Notes: generated from the letters alone by a model not told the origin. A stretch of 64,000 bases of DNA from Fictibacillus fluitans (GCF_030418125.1 NZ_JAUHTR010000002.1:248001-312000), one strand, 5' to 3'. Counted from the first letter of the stretch, positions 7,749-16,324 are shown. Translations and numbers: made by a program.

Positions 7749-8204
7749 ATGAAACGGGGATTGTTCTTTTTTATGGCGTTTATCATCGCGGCAGGTCTGT
7801 GCACAGGGTTAAAAGTTAATCAGCTGCTTTTTGCAAAATATGAAGAAAATGAGACTTCCCCGGTTGGTGCGACAATCGAGACGGTGAAGTCAAAACAGCT
7901 GGAGAGAGACGCGAAAAGCAAGATCAAGCGGGATATAGAAGACGAGTTTCGTATATCCATGTCCGATACGTATGGTGACCTGGCACGGTACCATTCGGTT
8001 TTGGATACCCAGGCGGTTCTTGCAAAAAAGGAAACGTTCTTTATCATCCGGTCGAAAAATGAGGCGTTTAATGAACAAGTGGAACGGTTCTTTGCGGTAA
8101 GTCTTAATCATTTCAGCACGGAAGCCGATCCCAATCTCCGTGTTCATCAGGTGTGGCTGGTAGATAAGGATTATACAATTATAAAAAAGCAAAAAGTATA
8201 TTGA
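7749..8204 (+). CDS. small protein with N-terminal signal or membrane anchor, function unknown
   Basis: A 151-residue protein beginning MKRGLFFFMAFIIAAGLCTG, a signal peptide or single membrane anchor, followed by a charged Lys/Glu-rich stretch and a mixed alpha/beta C-terminal region. I do not recognise a family. Start ATG 7749 has GGAGGGG just upstream. It stands alone and is followed by its own terminator, so it is a single-gene unit. It is likely outside the membrane. Confidence 0.7.
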   Translation: MKRGLFFFMAFIIAAGLCTGLKVNQLLFAKYEENETSPVGATIETVKSKQLERDAKSKIKRDIEDEFRISMSDTYGDLARYHSVLDTQAVLAKKETFFIIRSKNEAFNEQVERFFAVSLNHFSTEADPNLRVHQVWLVDKDYTIIKKQKVY

Positions 8205-8210
8205 AGAAAA

Positions 8211-8250
8211 GCAGCCGCCTCTCGTCAGTACGAAAAGGGCGGCTGTTTTG
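8211..8250 (+). terminator. terminator after the small secreted protein
   Basis: CAGCCGCC (8212-8219) pairs with GGCGGCTG (8238-8245), followed by TTTTG. Confidence 0.8.
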
Positions 8251-8281
8251 TGGTTAAACAAATGTTTAAATCCTTTATCCC

Positions 8282-8409
8282 TTTAAAGGATTTGAATTTC
8301 TGTTATACTTAATGCAGGATTCTTTTGTGCAAATACTTAAGTGTCTGGTAAATAGATTAATGACATTGTGCCACGGCCCCCCATTTGGATTTGAGGAGCC
8401 GGGCCTTTT
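8282..8409 (+). promoter_or_regulatory. leader with terminator-like hairpin before the CynX-type transporter
   Basis: A weak promoter (TTTAAA at 8282, TATACT at 8304-8309, 16-base spacer) precedes about 110 bases of leader. The leader ends in a hairpin whose arms include GGCCC (8375-8379) and GGGCC (8401-8405), followed by TTTTCTT and then the GGAGG ribosome binding site at 8416-8420. A terminator-like hairpin placed just before the start suggests attenuation. I could not match the leader to a known riboswitch class. Confidence 0.4.
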
Positions 8410-8427
8410 CTTATTGGAGGAAAAACG

Positions 8428-9657
8428 ATGAAAGAGACTCAACCCGCCCGTATGCTGTCCGTTTCCAAGCCGGGTGGCTGGCTGTTGATTTTAGGTATTA
8501 TCTTTGCGGGCGCCAATCTCAGGGCGCCATTAACCTGTGTGGGACCGCTCATTGAGATGATCAGGGAGAATACAGGAATGTCCAACACGCTCGCGGGCAT
8601 GCTGACGACAGTGCCGCTTCTCGCTTTTGCGCTGATCTCGCCGCTCGCTCCTAAAATGGCGCGCAGATTCGGCCTGGAGCACACGCTGTTTGGCGCCTTG
8701 CTGCTGCTTGGGGCAGGTATTTTATTGCGTTCGGTTCCTCTCGCATCCGGATTGTTTGGCGGTACGGTATTGCTTGGGGTGGCGATTGCGGTGTGCAACG
8801 TGCTGCTTCCGAGCTTAATTAAACGCGAGTTTCCGAACAAGGTAGGATTGATGACAGGAACGTATTCAGTTTCGATGAACATGTGGGCAGCCGTTGCTTC
8901 CGGGGTCAGTATTCCCATTTCAAAAGGATTGGGCTTTGGCTGGCGTTTTGCGCTTGTGTGCTGGGTGCTCATCTCACTCGTTTCCATTCTGGTTTGGCTG
9001 CCTCAGCTGAGGAAAAAACATGTTCCATCGTCCGCTGTGACCGGCACTTCCATGTGGGGTTCAGGGCTTGCCTGGAAGGTGACCCTGTTCATGGGGCTGC
9101 AGTCCACCGTTTTTTATTCAATTATCACCTGGCTTCCGGCCATCCTGCACCAGCAGGGAGTCAATCCTTCAAAAGCCGGCTGGCTGCTGTCACTGACACA
9201 GTTTGCGAGCCTGCTTCCAACGTTCTTTGTCCCGGTGCTGGCAGGCAGGAGTGCCGATCAGCGAAAACTGGTCGCGTTCACCGTACTCTTTTTACTGTTG
9301 GGCTATGCCGGTATTCTAAGCGGCCTGACCTGGCTCGCTCCGCTGTATGTCATCTTGATTGGAATCGGCATCGGTTCGGGATTCGGACTGGCAACCATGT
9401 TCTTTGTGCTCCGGACCAAAAACGCCCATCAGGCGGCAGAGCTTTCAGGCATGGCGCAATCAATCGGGTACTTGCTCGCTGCAATTGGACCGGCCCTGTT
9501 TGGCTATTTGCATGACAAAACCCATAGCTGGACCCTTCCGATTTCTGTCCTGGCAGTGGCTGGCGTTCTTCTTTTTATTGTGGGGATGGGAGCAGGAAGC
9601 AACCGGTATGTCGGCGATGAGAGTGACAATGACGTTCTTCATAAAAAAGCATTATAA
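8428..9657 (+). CDS. MFS transporter, CynX/NimT (cyanate/nitroimidazole) family
   Basis: A 409-residue, about 12-helix major facilitator protein. The opening GGWLLILGIIFAGANLRAPL and the following VGPLIEMIRENTGMSNTLAGML are typical of the CynX/NimT/YeaN/YycB group of permeases. Substrates of most members are unknown. Start ATG 8428 follows GGAGGAAAAACG. It is a single-gene unit preceded by a possible attenuator hairpin. The next gene is an unrelated TetR system. Confidence 0.85.
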   Translation: MKETQPARMLSVSKPGGWLLILGIIFAGANLRAPLTCVGPLIEMIRENTGMSNTLAGMLTTVPLLAFALISPLAPKMARRFGLEHTLFGALLLLGAGILLRSVPLASGLFGGTVLLGVAIAVCNVLLPSLIKREFPNKVGLMTGTYSVSMNMWAAVASGVSIPISKGLGFGWRFALVCWVLISLVSILVWLPQLRKKHVPSSAVTGTSMWGSGLAWKVTLFMGLQSTVFYSIITWLPAILHQQGVNPSKAGWLLSLTQFASLLPTFFVPVLAGRSADQRKLVAFTVLFLLLGYAGILSGLTWLAPLYVILIGIGIGSGFGLATMFFVLRTKNAHQAAELSGMAQSIGYLLAAIGPALFGYLHDKTHSWTLPISVLAVAGVLLFIVGMGAGSNRYVGDESDNDVLHKKAL

Positions 9658-9712
9658 AAGGCAGACACAGGCTGTGCATAGTCACGGTCTGTTTTTTTTT
9701 TAAGCAGAAGTG

Positions 9713-9742
9713 TTGCTTTCAGGAGATGAAGGCGGTTATACT
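9713..9742 (+). promoter_or_regulatory. promoter of the tetR-MFS operon
   Basis: TTGCTT at 9713-9718 and TATACT at 9737-9742 with an 18-base spacer, immediately upstream of the palindromic operator. Confidence 0.5.
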
Positions 9743-9753
9743 GGCAAAAGTGT

Positions 9754-9773
9754 GAAACGATACGTATCGTTTC
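9754..9773. promoter_or_regulatory. palindromic operator for the adjacent TetR repressor
   Basis: GAAACGATACGTATCGTTTC is a perfect 20-bp palindrome lying just downstream of the -10 box and before the TetR gene. Length and symmetry are those of a TetR-dimer site, so autoregulation is likely. Confidence 0.75.
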
Positions 9774-9801
9774 GTTTAGAGGGTTTTGGAGGTTGCAGCT
9801 G

Positions 9802-10371
9802 ATGAATCAAACGAAACAGGCGAGAAATAAGGAAAAAATTTTGGAAGCAACCATCAATGAGTTGAACCAAAAGGGGTATTTGTGTTTGACCATTGAGGGA
9901 ATTGCGGCAGAAGCCGGTGTCGGAAAAGCGACGATATACCGGTGGTGGCCAACGAAGGCACATCTTGTACTGGATGCCTTTTTAATGGTGACAGAGTGTG
10001 CCTTTCAATTTGATTCGAGTGATTCGATCAAGAGCAATTTTGTGGACCAGCTGAAAAACCTGGCGGATGTGTTCAGTACAACGCTCGGACGATCGATGCT
10101 GGCCATTATTGTGGAGGATCAAGAAATTTCTGATGCGTTTTATAAATCATATTTGAGTTTGCGGCGAAAGGATTCCGCTTCTTTTTTGCAGCAGGCCATG
10201 GAACGGGAAGGGATCAAAGCGGAGGTTAATATCGATATCCTGCTCGATATGCTGATCGGTCCGATCTATTTTCGCATTCTCATCTATAAACAAACACCGG
10301 ATGAACACTTTATTTCGGAACTGGTGGACCATGTGATTGCCGGTATTTTGCCGGCATGCAGCGGAAAGTAA
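9802..10371 (+). CDS. TetR/AcrR family transcriptional repressor
   Basis: A 189-residue TetR-family regulator. The N-terminal helix-turn-helix is clear (GIAAEAGVGKATIYRWWPTK, about residues 34-53), and the C-terminal half is a divergent ligand-binding domain. ATG 9802 is preferred to TTG 9793 because GGAGG lies nine bases before it. The gene is followed 12 bases later by an MFS exporter gene, and a perfect palindrome lies in its promoter. The simplest reading is a drug-responsive repressor controlling its own operon. Confidence 0.9.
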   Translation: MNQTKQARNKEKILEATINELNQKGYLCLTIEGIAAEAGVGKATIYRWWPTKAHLVLDAFLMVTECAFQFDSSDSIKSNFVDQLKNLADVFSTTLGRSMLAIIVEDQEISDAFYKSYLSLRRKDSASFLQQAMEREGIKAEVNIDILLDMLIGPIYFRILIYKQTPDEHFISELVDHVIAGILPACSGK

Positions 10372-10383
10372 AGGAGATATGTA

Positions 10384-11583
10384 GTGGAAAAGAAATATTC
10401 AATTATGACCCTAATTTTACTGTGGAGCGGATTGGTCATCATCTCAAGCATGTACGTGACCATCCCGCTGGCCACTGTATTCACAGAGACTTTTCATGTT
10501 ACGGCCAATCAGGCTGCCTGGATTGGCAGTGCATTTTCATTATGTTATGCGATCGGATGCCTGCTGTACGGACCCTTTTCCGACAAGTATGGACGTAAAA
10601 TTTTTCTTGTCTGCAGCATTAGCGCGTTAACTATTGTTTCGTTTGCTATTGGATTTGTGGATCATTTCTCTGCATTGGTTACGCTTCGGGCGCTGGAAGG
10701 ATTGATTGCAGCGGCATTTGCTCCGATCTCTTTCGTGTATGCGGCTGAAATGTTTCCGCCTGAAAAGCGGCTGACCGCTGTTGGCTTTATCAGCTCCGGT
10801 CTTTTGATGGCCAGTGTGGTTGGGCAGGTATTCAGCGGCGCTGTCAACCATGCGTATGGATGGCACGCCATCTTCACCATTTTGGGTGTTGTTTACCTGG
10901 TATCAAGCCTGCTGATTATTTTCTTTTTACCGAAGGATGATCTTCCCCGGGCCAAGGGCAGTGTATTCGCTCAATTCAAACAAACAAAACTGCTGTTCCG
11001 GAATGGACAGCTGATGCTGATCTACCTCATTACCTTTACACTTCTGCTGTCCCTGGTTGGCATGTATTCCGTATTGGGCAACTATTTGACTTCTCCTGAA
11101 TGGGGACTGTCCGCCCAGCAGCTATTAGGGGTGAGGGCGTTCGGCATTATTGGAATGCTGCTGTCACCATTTGCCGGCAGAATTGCGGGTAAACTCGGGA
11201 ATGGCTTGATCCTGCGCGGCAGTCTGCTGCTGAGTTTTGCCGGATTGGCGGGGCTTGGTTTCAGCCATAGTTTGCCTCTGCTTGTAGTGGCCACTGTCCT
11301 GTTTGTTGCCGGGATTGCGCTGATTACACCAATTTCGATTACGCTCATTAATCAATTGGCAGGACCAGCAAAGGGAAGCGCCATTTCCTTCAACGCCTTT
11401 ATTTTGTTTCTAGGCGCGAGCACAGGACCCTCGGCAGCTCTGTATCTGATGAACCACGTGTCCTATCAGAGTGCTTTTCTGTGGCTGAGCCTGGTTATGT
11501 GCGCTGGATTTATGATTTCGTTGTTTATCAGAACAAGTCCGAGTCAGACGGAGGTAAGGTCGTCTGTTAAACAGGTTTCATAG
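10384..11583 (+). CDS. MFS transporter, DHA1 drug-efflux type
   Basis: A 399-residue, 12-helix major facilitator protein. The loop between helices 2 and 3 carries the motif-A block YGPFSDKYGRKIF near residues 62-74, and the later GAVNHAYGWHAIF region fits the DHA1 drug:proton antiporters. The GTG start follows AAAGGAGATAT. It is co-transcribed with the TetR gene, which probably represses it. The transported compound is unknown. Confidence 0.85.
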   Translation: MEKKYSIMTLILLWSGLVIISSMYVTIPLATVFTETFHVTANQAAWIGSAFSLCYAIGCLLYGPFSDKYGRKIFLVCSISALTIVSFAIGFVDHFSALVTLRALEGLIAAAFAPISFVYAAEMFPPEKRLTAVGFISSGLLMASVVGQVFSGAVNHAYGWHAIFTILGVVYLVSSLLIIFFLPKDDLPRAKGSVFAQFKQTKLLFRNGQLMLIYLITFTLLLSLVGMYSVLGNYLTSPEWGLSAQQLLGVRAFGIIGMLLSPFAGRIAGKLGNGLILRGSLLLSFAGLAGLGFSHSLPLLVVATVLFVAGIALITPISITLINQLAGPAKGSAISFNAFILFLGASTGPSAALYLMNHVSYQSAFLWLSLVMCAGFMISLFIRTSPSQTEVRSSVKQVS

Positions 11584-11590
11584 GACTGGA

Positions 11591-11623
11591 AGCACCCCGG
11601 TTGAGCCGGAGTGCTTTTTTTTT
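11591..11623 (+). terminator. terminator of the tetR-MFS operon
   Basis: AGCACcCCGG pairs with CCGGaGTGCT around a five-base loop and is followed by a run of Ts. Confidence 0.9.
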
Positions 11624-11624
11624 A

Positions 11625-11764
11625 TGAAAATGACGTGATATGCAAGTATTTCTTGTCGAACCGCAAGTAAACTCGGAGTTACCGCAACTAAATCGTGTCG
11701 AACCGCAAGTAAATCCCGCGACACCGCAACTAAATGATGTCGAACCGCAAGTAACTCGCTCCCC
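11625..11764 (+). repeat. six-unit 21-bp repeat element, copy 1 (class A)
   Basis: A 15-bp leader TGAAAATGACGTGAT is followed by units beginning at 11639, 11660, 11681, 11702, 11723 and 11744, each exactly 21 bp apart. Units carry CCGCAAGTAA or CCGCAACTAA; odd-numbered units end near TGTCGA. It lies between the ends of two convergent genes. Confidence 0.9.
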
Positions 11765-11771
11765 TACACAC

Positions 11772-11802
11772 AAAAAAAGGCCCGCCTCACCTTAGGCGGT
11801 CC
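11772..11802 (-). terminator. terminator of the LuxR-type regulator gene
   Basis: On the minus strand, GGaCCGCCT pairs with AGGCGGgCC and is followed by TTTTTTTG. Confidence 0.85.
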
Positions 11803-11806
11803 TATT

Positions 11807-12511
11807 TCAAGAAATAATCCCTCTCCGGATCAGTTCAACCACAGCATGTGAGCGATTATGGGCTCCGAGTTTCTTTATGGCTGTTTTTACGTACTGTTTG
11901 ACTGTAAGCTCGCTTATTTCCATAGAATTTGCCATTTCCTTTGTGCTTTCTCCCCAGGAAATTCTCTTCATGACTTCGAGTTCTCTTTTGCTGAGTAATT
12001 TGGAATCCTCTGTACTATCGGTTTTCTCCAGGATTTGTCCTGCCAGCTTCCCGAAGAGGGTGAAGCTTGTCAGCATCTTTTCATCAATGGAGGCTTTTGT
12101 TTCAAACTCTGTCGTGCAAATATAACCAATCACGGCTGAACCGAAGCTGATGGGAACAACACTCATGGAGTTGACATTGGAGTAAAAAATGTATTTGCTG
12201 CTTGTCGCTTTGAGGAACTCGATGCCTGAGCAATATTTTGCCTTTCTTTCGCGGATCGAGGAGAAGATGATGGACAGCGAGCGGATGTCGTCGCGTATTT
12301 CACCAATATGTACAAGGCCGGTGGAATTCAACAAAATGATGCCTTCCCCAAGAAAGCCTAATGGGGAATATCTAAACAAATAGGCGTTTTTCACTGGATA
12401 CAAATCCATATATAATTCCAGCATTTTATATAATTGCTCTTCATGAGATCCCGTTTCCTGTAACAGTTGAATATGTTCCTTTAACGCATACTGAGATGTA
12501 ATCGCTTTCAT
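11807..12511 (-). CDS. LuxR-family response regulator-like transcription factor with sensory N-terminus
   Basis: A 234-residue protein. The last 60 residues are a LuxR/GerE helix-turn-helix (LLSKRELEVMKRISWGEST, then MANSMEISELTVKQYVKTAI). The N-terminal 160 residues have no receiver-domain Asp pattern and look GAF-like. ATG 12511 is chosen because AAAAGGAGATGG lies before it; an upstream ATG at 12541 lacks this. It is divergent from the esterase/monooxygenase pair and is the likely regulator of that pair. Confidence 0.82.
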   Translation of the reverse strand: MKAITSQYALKEHIQLLQETGSHEEQLYKMLELYMDLYPVKNAYLFRYSPLGFLGEGIILLNSTGLVHIGEIRDDIRSLSIIFSSIRERKAKYCSGIEFLKATSSKYIFYSNVNSMSVVPISFGSAVIGYICTTEFETKASIDEKMLTSFTLFGKLAGQILEKTDSTEDSKLLSKRELEVMKRISWGESTKEMANSMEISELTVKQYVKTAIKKLGAHNRSHAVVELIRRGIIS

Positions 12512-12653
12512 AAAACCATCTCCTTTTGGGGGATCATACACATTCGAAATAAGGAATATTCAGATTATAAAGAAAATTATACCATTAAGACAGGCACTTT
12601 GAGAAATGGTTTCTCTCAGGAGTCAATCATCCAATTCAGAAAGGAAGATGATT

Positions 12654-13601
12654 TTGGCTAATTTATCTCCACAAGCAAAAATGTATTTAGAAGCATTTGC
12701 AGAGATGCCGCTTCTGGAATCACTTGAGCCTCAAGCTGTACGGGATTTGTTTGCACAGGCTCCCCCTGTAGAAGTTGAACTGGCACCGTTAGCCAGGATA
12801 GAGGACCGGCGCATTCCTGTCGGCGATGATGCTGAGATAACACTAAGGGTTTACACTCCGGAGGGACAGGGGCCATTTAATCTCTTTGTCTATTATCATG
12901 GCGGGGGCTGGGTAATAGGGGATCTGGAAACCGTTGACGCGTGCTGCAGGATGATTGCCAATAAAACGGGCAGGGTAGTTGTTTCGGTGGATTACCGCCT
13001 TTCTCCTGAGTATAAGTTTCCAGTTCCTCTGGAAGATTCCTATGCTGCCTTGGAGTGGGTAAGTGAACATGCCGCAGAGATCAATGGTAATGCCTCCAAT
13101 ATTGTTGTTGGCGGTGACAGTGCCGGAGGGAACCTTGCCGCTGTAGTCTCCATGCTGTCACGAGATCGAAAAGGTCCTTCCATTGCAGCACAAGTATTGA
13201 TTTATCCGGTAACAGATCTTAGCTATGACAGTAAGTCCTACGAGGAATTCCAGGTGGGATACGGACTGAACAAAGACCTGATGATCTGGTTTGGCAACTA
13301 TTATATTAATAATCCCGGGGAGGCGAGAGATCAATACGTCGCACCACTATTGGCAGAGGATTTAAGCAACCTGCCGCCTGCTTTTTTGGTCACCGCGGAA
13401 TGTGATGTCCTGAGAGATGAAGGAATGGCGTATGCAAAACGGCTGAAGGATGCGGGTGTGAGGGTTGAGAGCACCTGTCAGGCTGGGTTAATTCATGCCT
13501 TCTTTACGAACATGGCGGTATTCCCAGACCAAATCAAAGAGACCATTTCGAGTTTTAATTCATTTTTAAGTGAAATAGAGCAGGGGGCAAGCAGAGTTTA
13601 G
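12654..13601 (+). CDS. alpha/beta hydrolase, HSL-family esterase
   Basis: A roughly 315-residue hormone-sensitive-lipase-type esterase. The oxyanion-hole motif HGGGW lies near residue 83, the nucleophile Ser in GDSAGG near 155, and the Asp and His of the triad in AECDVLRDEG and LIHAFF near the C-terminus. TTG 12654 fits the ribosome binding site AAGGAAG best; ATG 12648 is too close to it and ATG 12606 has none. It is followed 33 bases later by a Baeyer-Villiger monooxygenase. An enzyme of this kind would hydrolyse the ester or lactone that the monooxygenase makes. Confidence 0.85.
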   Translation: MANLSPQAKMYLEAFAEMPLLESLEPQAVRDLFAQAPPVEVELAPLARIEDRRIPVGDDAEITLRVYTPEGQGPFNLFVYYHGGGWVIGDLETVDACCRMIANKTGRVVVSVDYRLSPEYKFPVPLEDSYAALEWVSEHAAEINGNASNIVVGGDSAGGNLAAVVSMLSRDRKGPSIAAQVLIYPVTDLSYDSKSYEEFQVGYGLNKDLMIWFGNYYINNPGEARDQYVAPLLAEDLSNLPPAFLVTAECDVLRDEGMAYAKRLKDAGVRVESTCQAGLIHAFFTNMAVFPDQIKETISSFNSFLSEIEQGASRV

Positions 13602-13634
13602 CAACGTGCGTTTATATAGAGGAGGGGAACAAAA

Positions 13635-15263
13635 ATGTCTTCTAGTGAGCAAACGAGTTTTGATGCAGTGGTAATCGGGGCAGGATTTTCGGGGATGTAT
13701 ATGCTACATCATTTGCGTGAAGCCGGATTTTCTGTGCAGGTTTATGAAGCTGGAGCAGATGTCGGGGGCACATGGTATTGGAACCGCTACCCAGGGGCAC
13801 GGTGCGACTCGGAAAGTATCCTTTATAATTACACGTTCTCTGATGAAATTCTGCAGGAATGGACCTGGGAATCCAGGTATCCTGAGCAGCCGGAGATTTT
13901 AAGATATCTTAACTTTGTGGCAGACAAGCTTGATCTCCGACGTGATATCGAATTCAATAAGCGTGTTACTTCTGCACATTACGATGAAAAAAGGAACAAA
14001 TGGGACATACAGATCAACGATGGCAGCACAGTGGATGCCAAGTATTTTATTACAGGTGTTGGCTGTCTGTCGGCTGCGAACCTGCCTAAATTCAAGGGGC
14101 TGGAAAATTTCCAGGGTGAATGGTATCACACCGGACAATGGCCGCATGAAGGTGTGGATTTTACCGGTAAACGGGTGGGCATCATTGGTACAGGCTCCAG
14201 CGGTGTTCAGGCAATTCCTGTTATTGCGGAGCAGGCCGGCCACTTAACCGTTTTCCAGAGAACGCCGCAGTACAGCGCCCCTGCGCGAAACCATCCGTAT
14301 GACCCCGAGTATATTAAGAAGACAAAAGAAAACTACAGCAAGCTGATTCAGCAGATGAAGCACTCGACGGGCGGCTATCCGGTGATACCCGGTGAAAAAT
14401 CGGCTCTCGAAGTGCCGCCGGAAGAACGAGAAAAGCTGTATGAAGAGCACTGGGAAAAAGGCGGACTTTTCTTGTTCAGCTCCTACAATGACATTACCGT
14501 CAACCCGGATGCTAACGAAACCGTAGCCGGATTCATCCGCTCCAAGATCCAGCAGGTGGTGAAGAATTTAGATGTCGCAGAGAAATTGATGCCTTCCTAT
14601 TACTATGGTACAAAGCGCCCGATTATTGACACCAATTATTATGAAACTTACAACCGCAGCAATGTGGATTTAGTAGATGTGAAAAAGTCGCCGATTGAAG
14701 AGATAACAGCCAGGGGGCTTCGAACCGGGGACAATGAGTATGAACTGGATATCCTGGTTTTTGCCACTGGCTATGACGGCATGACAGGTCCATTATTAAA
14801 GATCGACATCTGCGGTAAAGAGGGAATCTCCTTAAAAGAAAAGTGGGATGGCGGAGCATCCACCAGAACGTACCTTGGAATTGCAAACGCCGGCTTTCCC
14901 AATATGTTCATGATTACAGGACCTGAAAGCCCATCCGTTCTTAGCAACATGCCCGTTTCGATCGAACAGCACGTTGAATGGATTGGTGACTGTATTCAAT
15001 ATTTACGAGAAAATGAAATAGAAACCATTGAAGCAGATGAGGCAGCCGAACAGCAGTGGAGCAAGCATTGCAGGGAAGTCGCTGATTCAACCCTCTTCAC
15101 AAAAACAGAGTCTTGGTACAATGGCGCCAATATTCCCGGCAAGCCGCGGGGCTTCCAGATCTACCTTGGCGGCGTAGGCAACTATCGCCAAATCTGTGAC
15201 GATGTCGCCCAAAAGGGATATGAGGGATTTATTTTGAAGGGGGCTACAAAGCCAGTAGTTTAG
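13635..15263 (+). CDS. Baeyer-Villiger flavin monooxygenase (cyclohexanone monooxygenase type)
   Basis: A 542-residue FAD/NADPH monooxygenase of the length usual for cyclohexanone monooxygenase. It has the FAD-binding GAGFSG near residues 15-20, the Baeyer-Villiger fingerprint FQGEWYHTGQWP near 159-170, and the NADPH-binding GTGSSG near 185-190. Such enzymes insert oxygen next to a ketone to give an ester or lactone. The ribosome binding site GAGGAGGGG lies just upstream. With the esterase it forms a two-step route from ketone to acid and alcohol. Confidence 0.92.
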   Translation: MSSSEQTSFDAVVIGAGFSGMYMLHHLREAGFSVQVYEAGADVGGTWYWNRYPGARCDSESILYNYTFSDEILQEWTWESRYPEQPEILRYLNFVADKLDLRRDIEFNKRVTSAHYDEKRNKWDIQINDGSTVDAKYFITGVGCLSAANLPKFKGLENFQGEWYHTGQWPHEGVDFTGKRVGIIGTGSSGVQAIPVIAEQAGHLTVFQRTPQYSAPARNHPYDPEYIKKTKENYSKLIQQMKHSTGGYPVIPGEKSALEVPPEEREKLYEEHWEKGGLFLFSSYNDITVNPDANETVAGFIRSKIQQVVKNLDVAEKLMPSYYYGTKRPIIDTNYYETYNRSNVDLVDVKKSPIEEITARGLRTGDNEYELDILVFATGYDGMTGPLLKIDICGKEGISLKEKWDGGASTRTYLGIANAGFPNMFMITGPESPSVLSNMPVSIEQHVEWIGDCIQYLRENEIETIEADEAAEQQWSKHCREVADSTLFTKTESWYNGANIPGKPRGFQIYLGGVGNYRQICDDVAQKGYEGFILKGATKPVV

Positions 15264-15287
15264 GAGTAGATAGAGCAAACCAATCTA

Positions 15288-15335
15288 CCCCGAACAGGAG
15301 ACTTGAACAAGTCTCCTGTTCGGGGATTTTCTTTT
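15288..15335 (+). terminator. terminator of the esterase-monooxygenase operon
   Basis: CCCCGAACAGGAGACTT pairs perfectly with AAGTCTCCTGTTCGGGG around a four-base loop, followed by ATTTTCTTTT. Confidence 0.95.
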
Positions 15336-15453
15336 GAAAAGGCTCTTTTCTTAAAGATTGTTGCTTTTAAATAAGCTAAAGTCAATTTCCCTTTTTATGG
15401 TATTATATTTACAGTAGCTTATTACACCAGTTTATTTATTAGGAGGAAGTATT

Positions 15454-15945
15454 ATGCAGAACAAAGCTTTAGTAATAATTGATATTCAAAATGACATAAC
15501 AAAGAATTACAAAGATATCATTGACAATATCAACAAATCAATTGATTGGGCGGTCGAAAATAATATTCATGTTGTTTATATAAGACATGAGAATTTGTCA
15601 CCTGGTACGAGAACTTTTAAAACAGGTACACGAGGTGCCGAATTAGCTCCAGATTTGAGATTAGTATCAGAAAATGTTTTTACGAAATATAAAGGAAACG
15701 CTTTAACAAGTGAAGAATTCACAGACTTTATTAGTAAAAATGAAATAGAAGACTTCTACATCACTGGAGCAGATGCTGTTGCTTGTGTTAAGTCAACTTG
15801 CTATAACTTACGTAAATCAAACTATGGGGTTAGTGTACTATCAGATTGCATTACCAGTTATGATAAGAAGAAAATTGATGGTATGATAGACTATTATGAA
15901 AGTAAAGGAAGCGAGATAATTTGTTTGGATGACTTAGTGAGTTAA
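15454..15945 (+). CDS. isochorismatase-family cysteine hydrolase
   Basis: A 163-residue cysteine hydrolase. It has the catalytic Asp in LVIIDIQNDI near residue 10, a Lys in VFTKYKGNA, and the nucleophile Cys in the DAVACVKST stretch. The family covers nicotinamidases, isochorismatases and related amidohydrolases; the exact substrate cannot be set. A clean AGGAGGAAG precedes ATG 15454. Codon use is more AT-rich than its neighbours, which may mean later arrival. It is a stand-alone gene. Confidence 0.88.
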   Translation: MQNKALVIIDIQNDITKNYKDIIDNINKSIDWAVENNIHVVYIRHENLSPGTRTFKTGTRGAELAPDLRLVSENVFTKYKGNALTSEEFTDFISKNEIEDFYITGADAVACVKSTCYNLRKSNYGVSVLSDCITSYDKKKIDGMIDYYESKGSEIICLDDLVS

Positions 15946-16206
15946 GAGTTTTAATCATCTCGAGGTAGCCTTCCGTCTCAACAATCAACAGGTGTGAAAA
16001 ATCAACATCGTGCTTTAACATAGCCTTAAAATAGGGACTCGATTGGGGTCCTTATTTTATGGTCATTTATCAGGTCATTTATCAACAATATTATTTAACA
16101 TAGCTATCCCATTAAAAGGCGCTTTTATTGAATAACGATTACAGCCGTTCAATATTTGGTGGTGGCTACTCCTTGAAATAGCAACAATCTATACGAAAAG
16201 AGCCTT

Positions 16207-16262
16207 TGAAAATGCCGTGATATGCAACTAAATGATGTCGAACCATAAATAACTCGCTCCCA
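16207..16262 (+). repeat. 21-bp repeat element, copy 2 (degenerate, two units)
   Basis: The leader TGAAAATGCCGTGAT is followed by only two units, at 16221 and 16242. Unit 1 continues with AAATGATGTCGAACC and unit 2 with AACTCGCTCCC, the same sequences that surround the fifth and sixth units of copy 1, so it looks like an internal-deletion derivative of a copy-1-like element. Confidence 0.8.
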
Positions 16263-16295
16263 CTACACAAAAAAAGATAATCAGAGACCCTTAGT

Positions 16296-16324
16296 TTGTT
16301 TAATATCCAAACTTAAAATATAAT
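16296..16324 (+). promoter_or_regulatory. promoter of the glycoside-catabolism operon
   Basis: TTGTTT at 16296-16301, a 17-base spacer and TATAAT at 16319-16324. The AT-rich flanks hold AAACTT and AAGTTT inverted arms that could be an operator. The first gene starts about 200 bases downstream. Confidence 0.5.

Noticed and set aside
8282-8427. Known riboswitch (guanidine, fluoride, preQ1 or purine)
   Set aside because: None of the conserved cores of these classes could be found in the leader.
8883-9515. Long plus-strand frame inside the CynX-type transporter
   Set aside because: It is a shadow of the transporter gene in another frame; composition is unlike a protein and the transporter frame has clear family motifs.
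11567-11773. Cys/Thr/Ser-rich small protein on the minus strand
   Set aside because: It is a translation of repeat copy 1. The same repeat is open in more than one frame, and there is no ribosome binding site.
16061-16084. GGTCATTTATCA tandem pair as a functional repeat
   Set aside because: Only two 12-bp copies next to a hairpin; nothing else supports a role.
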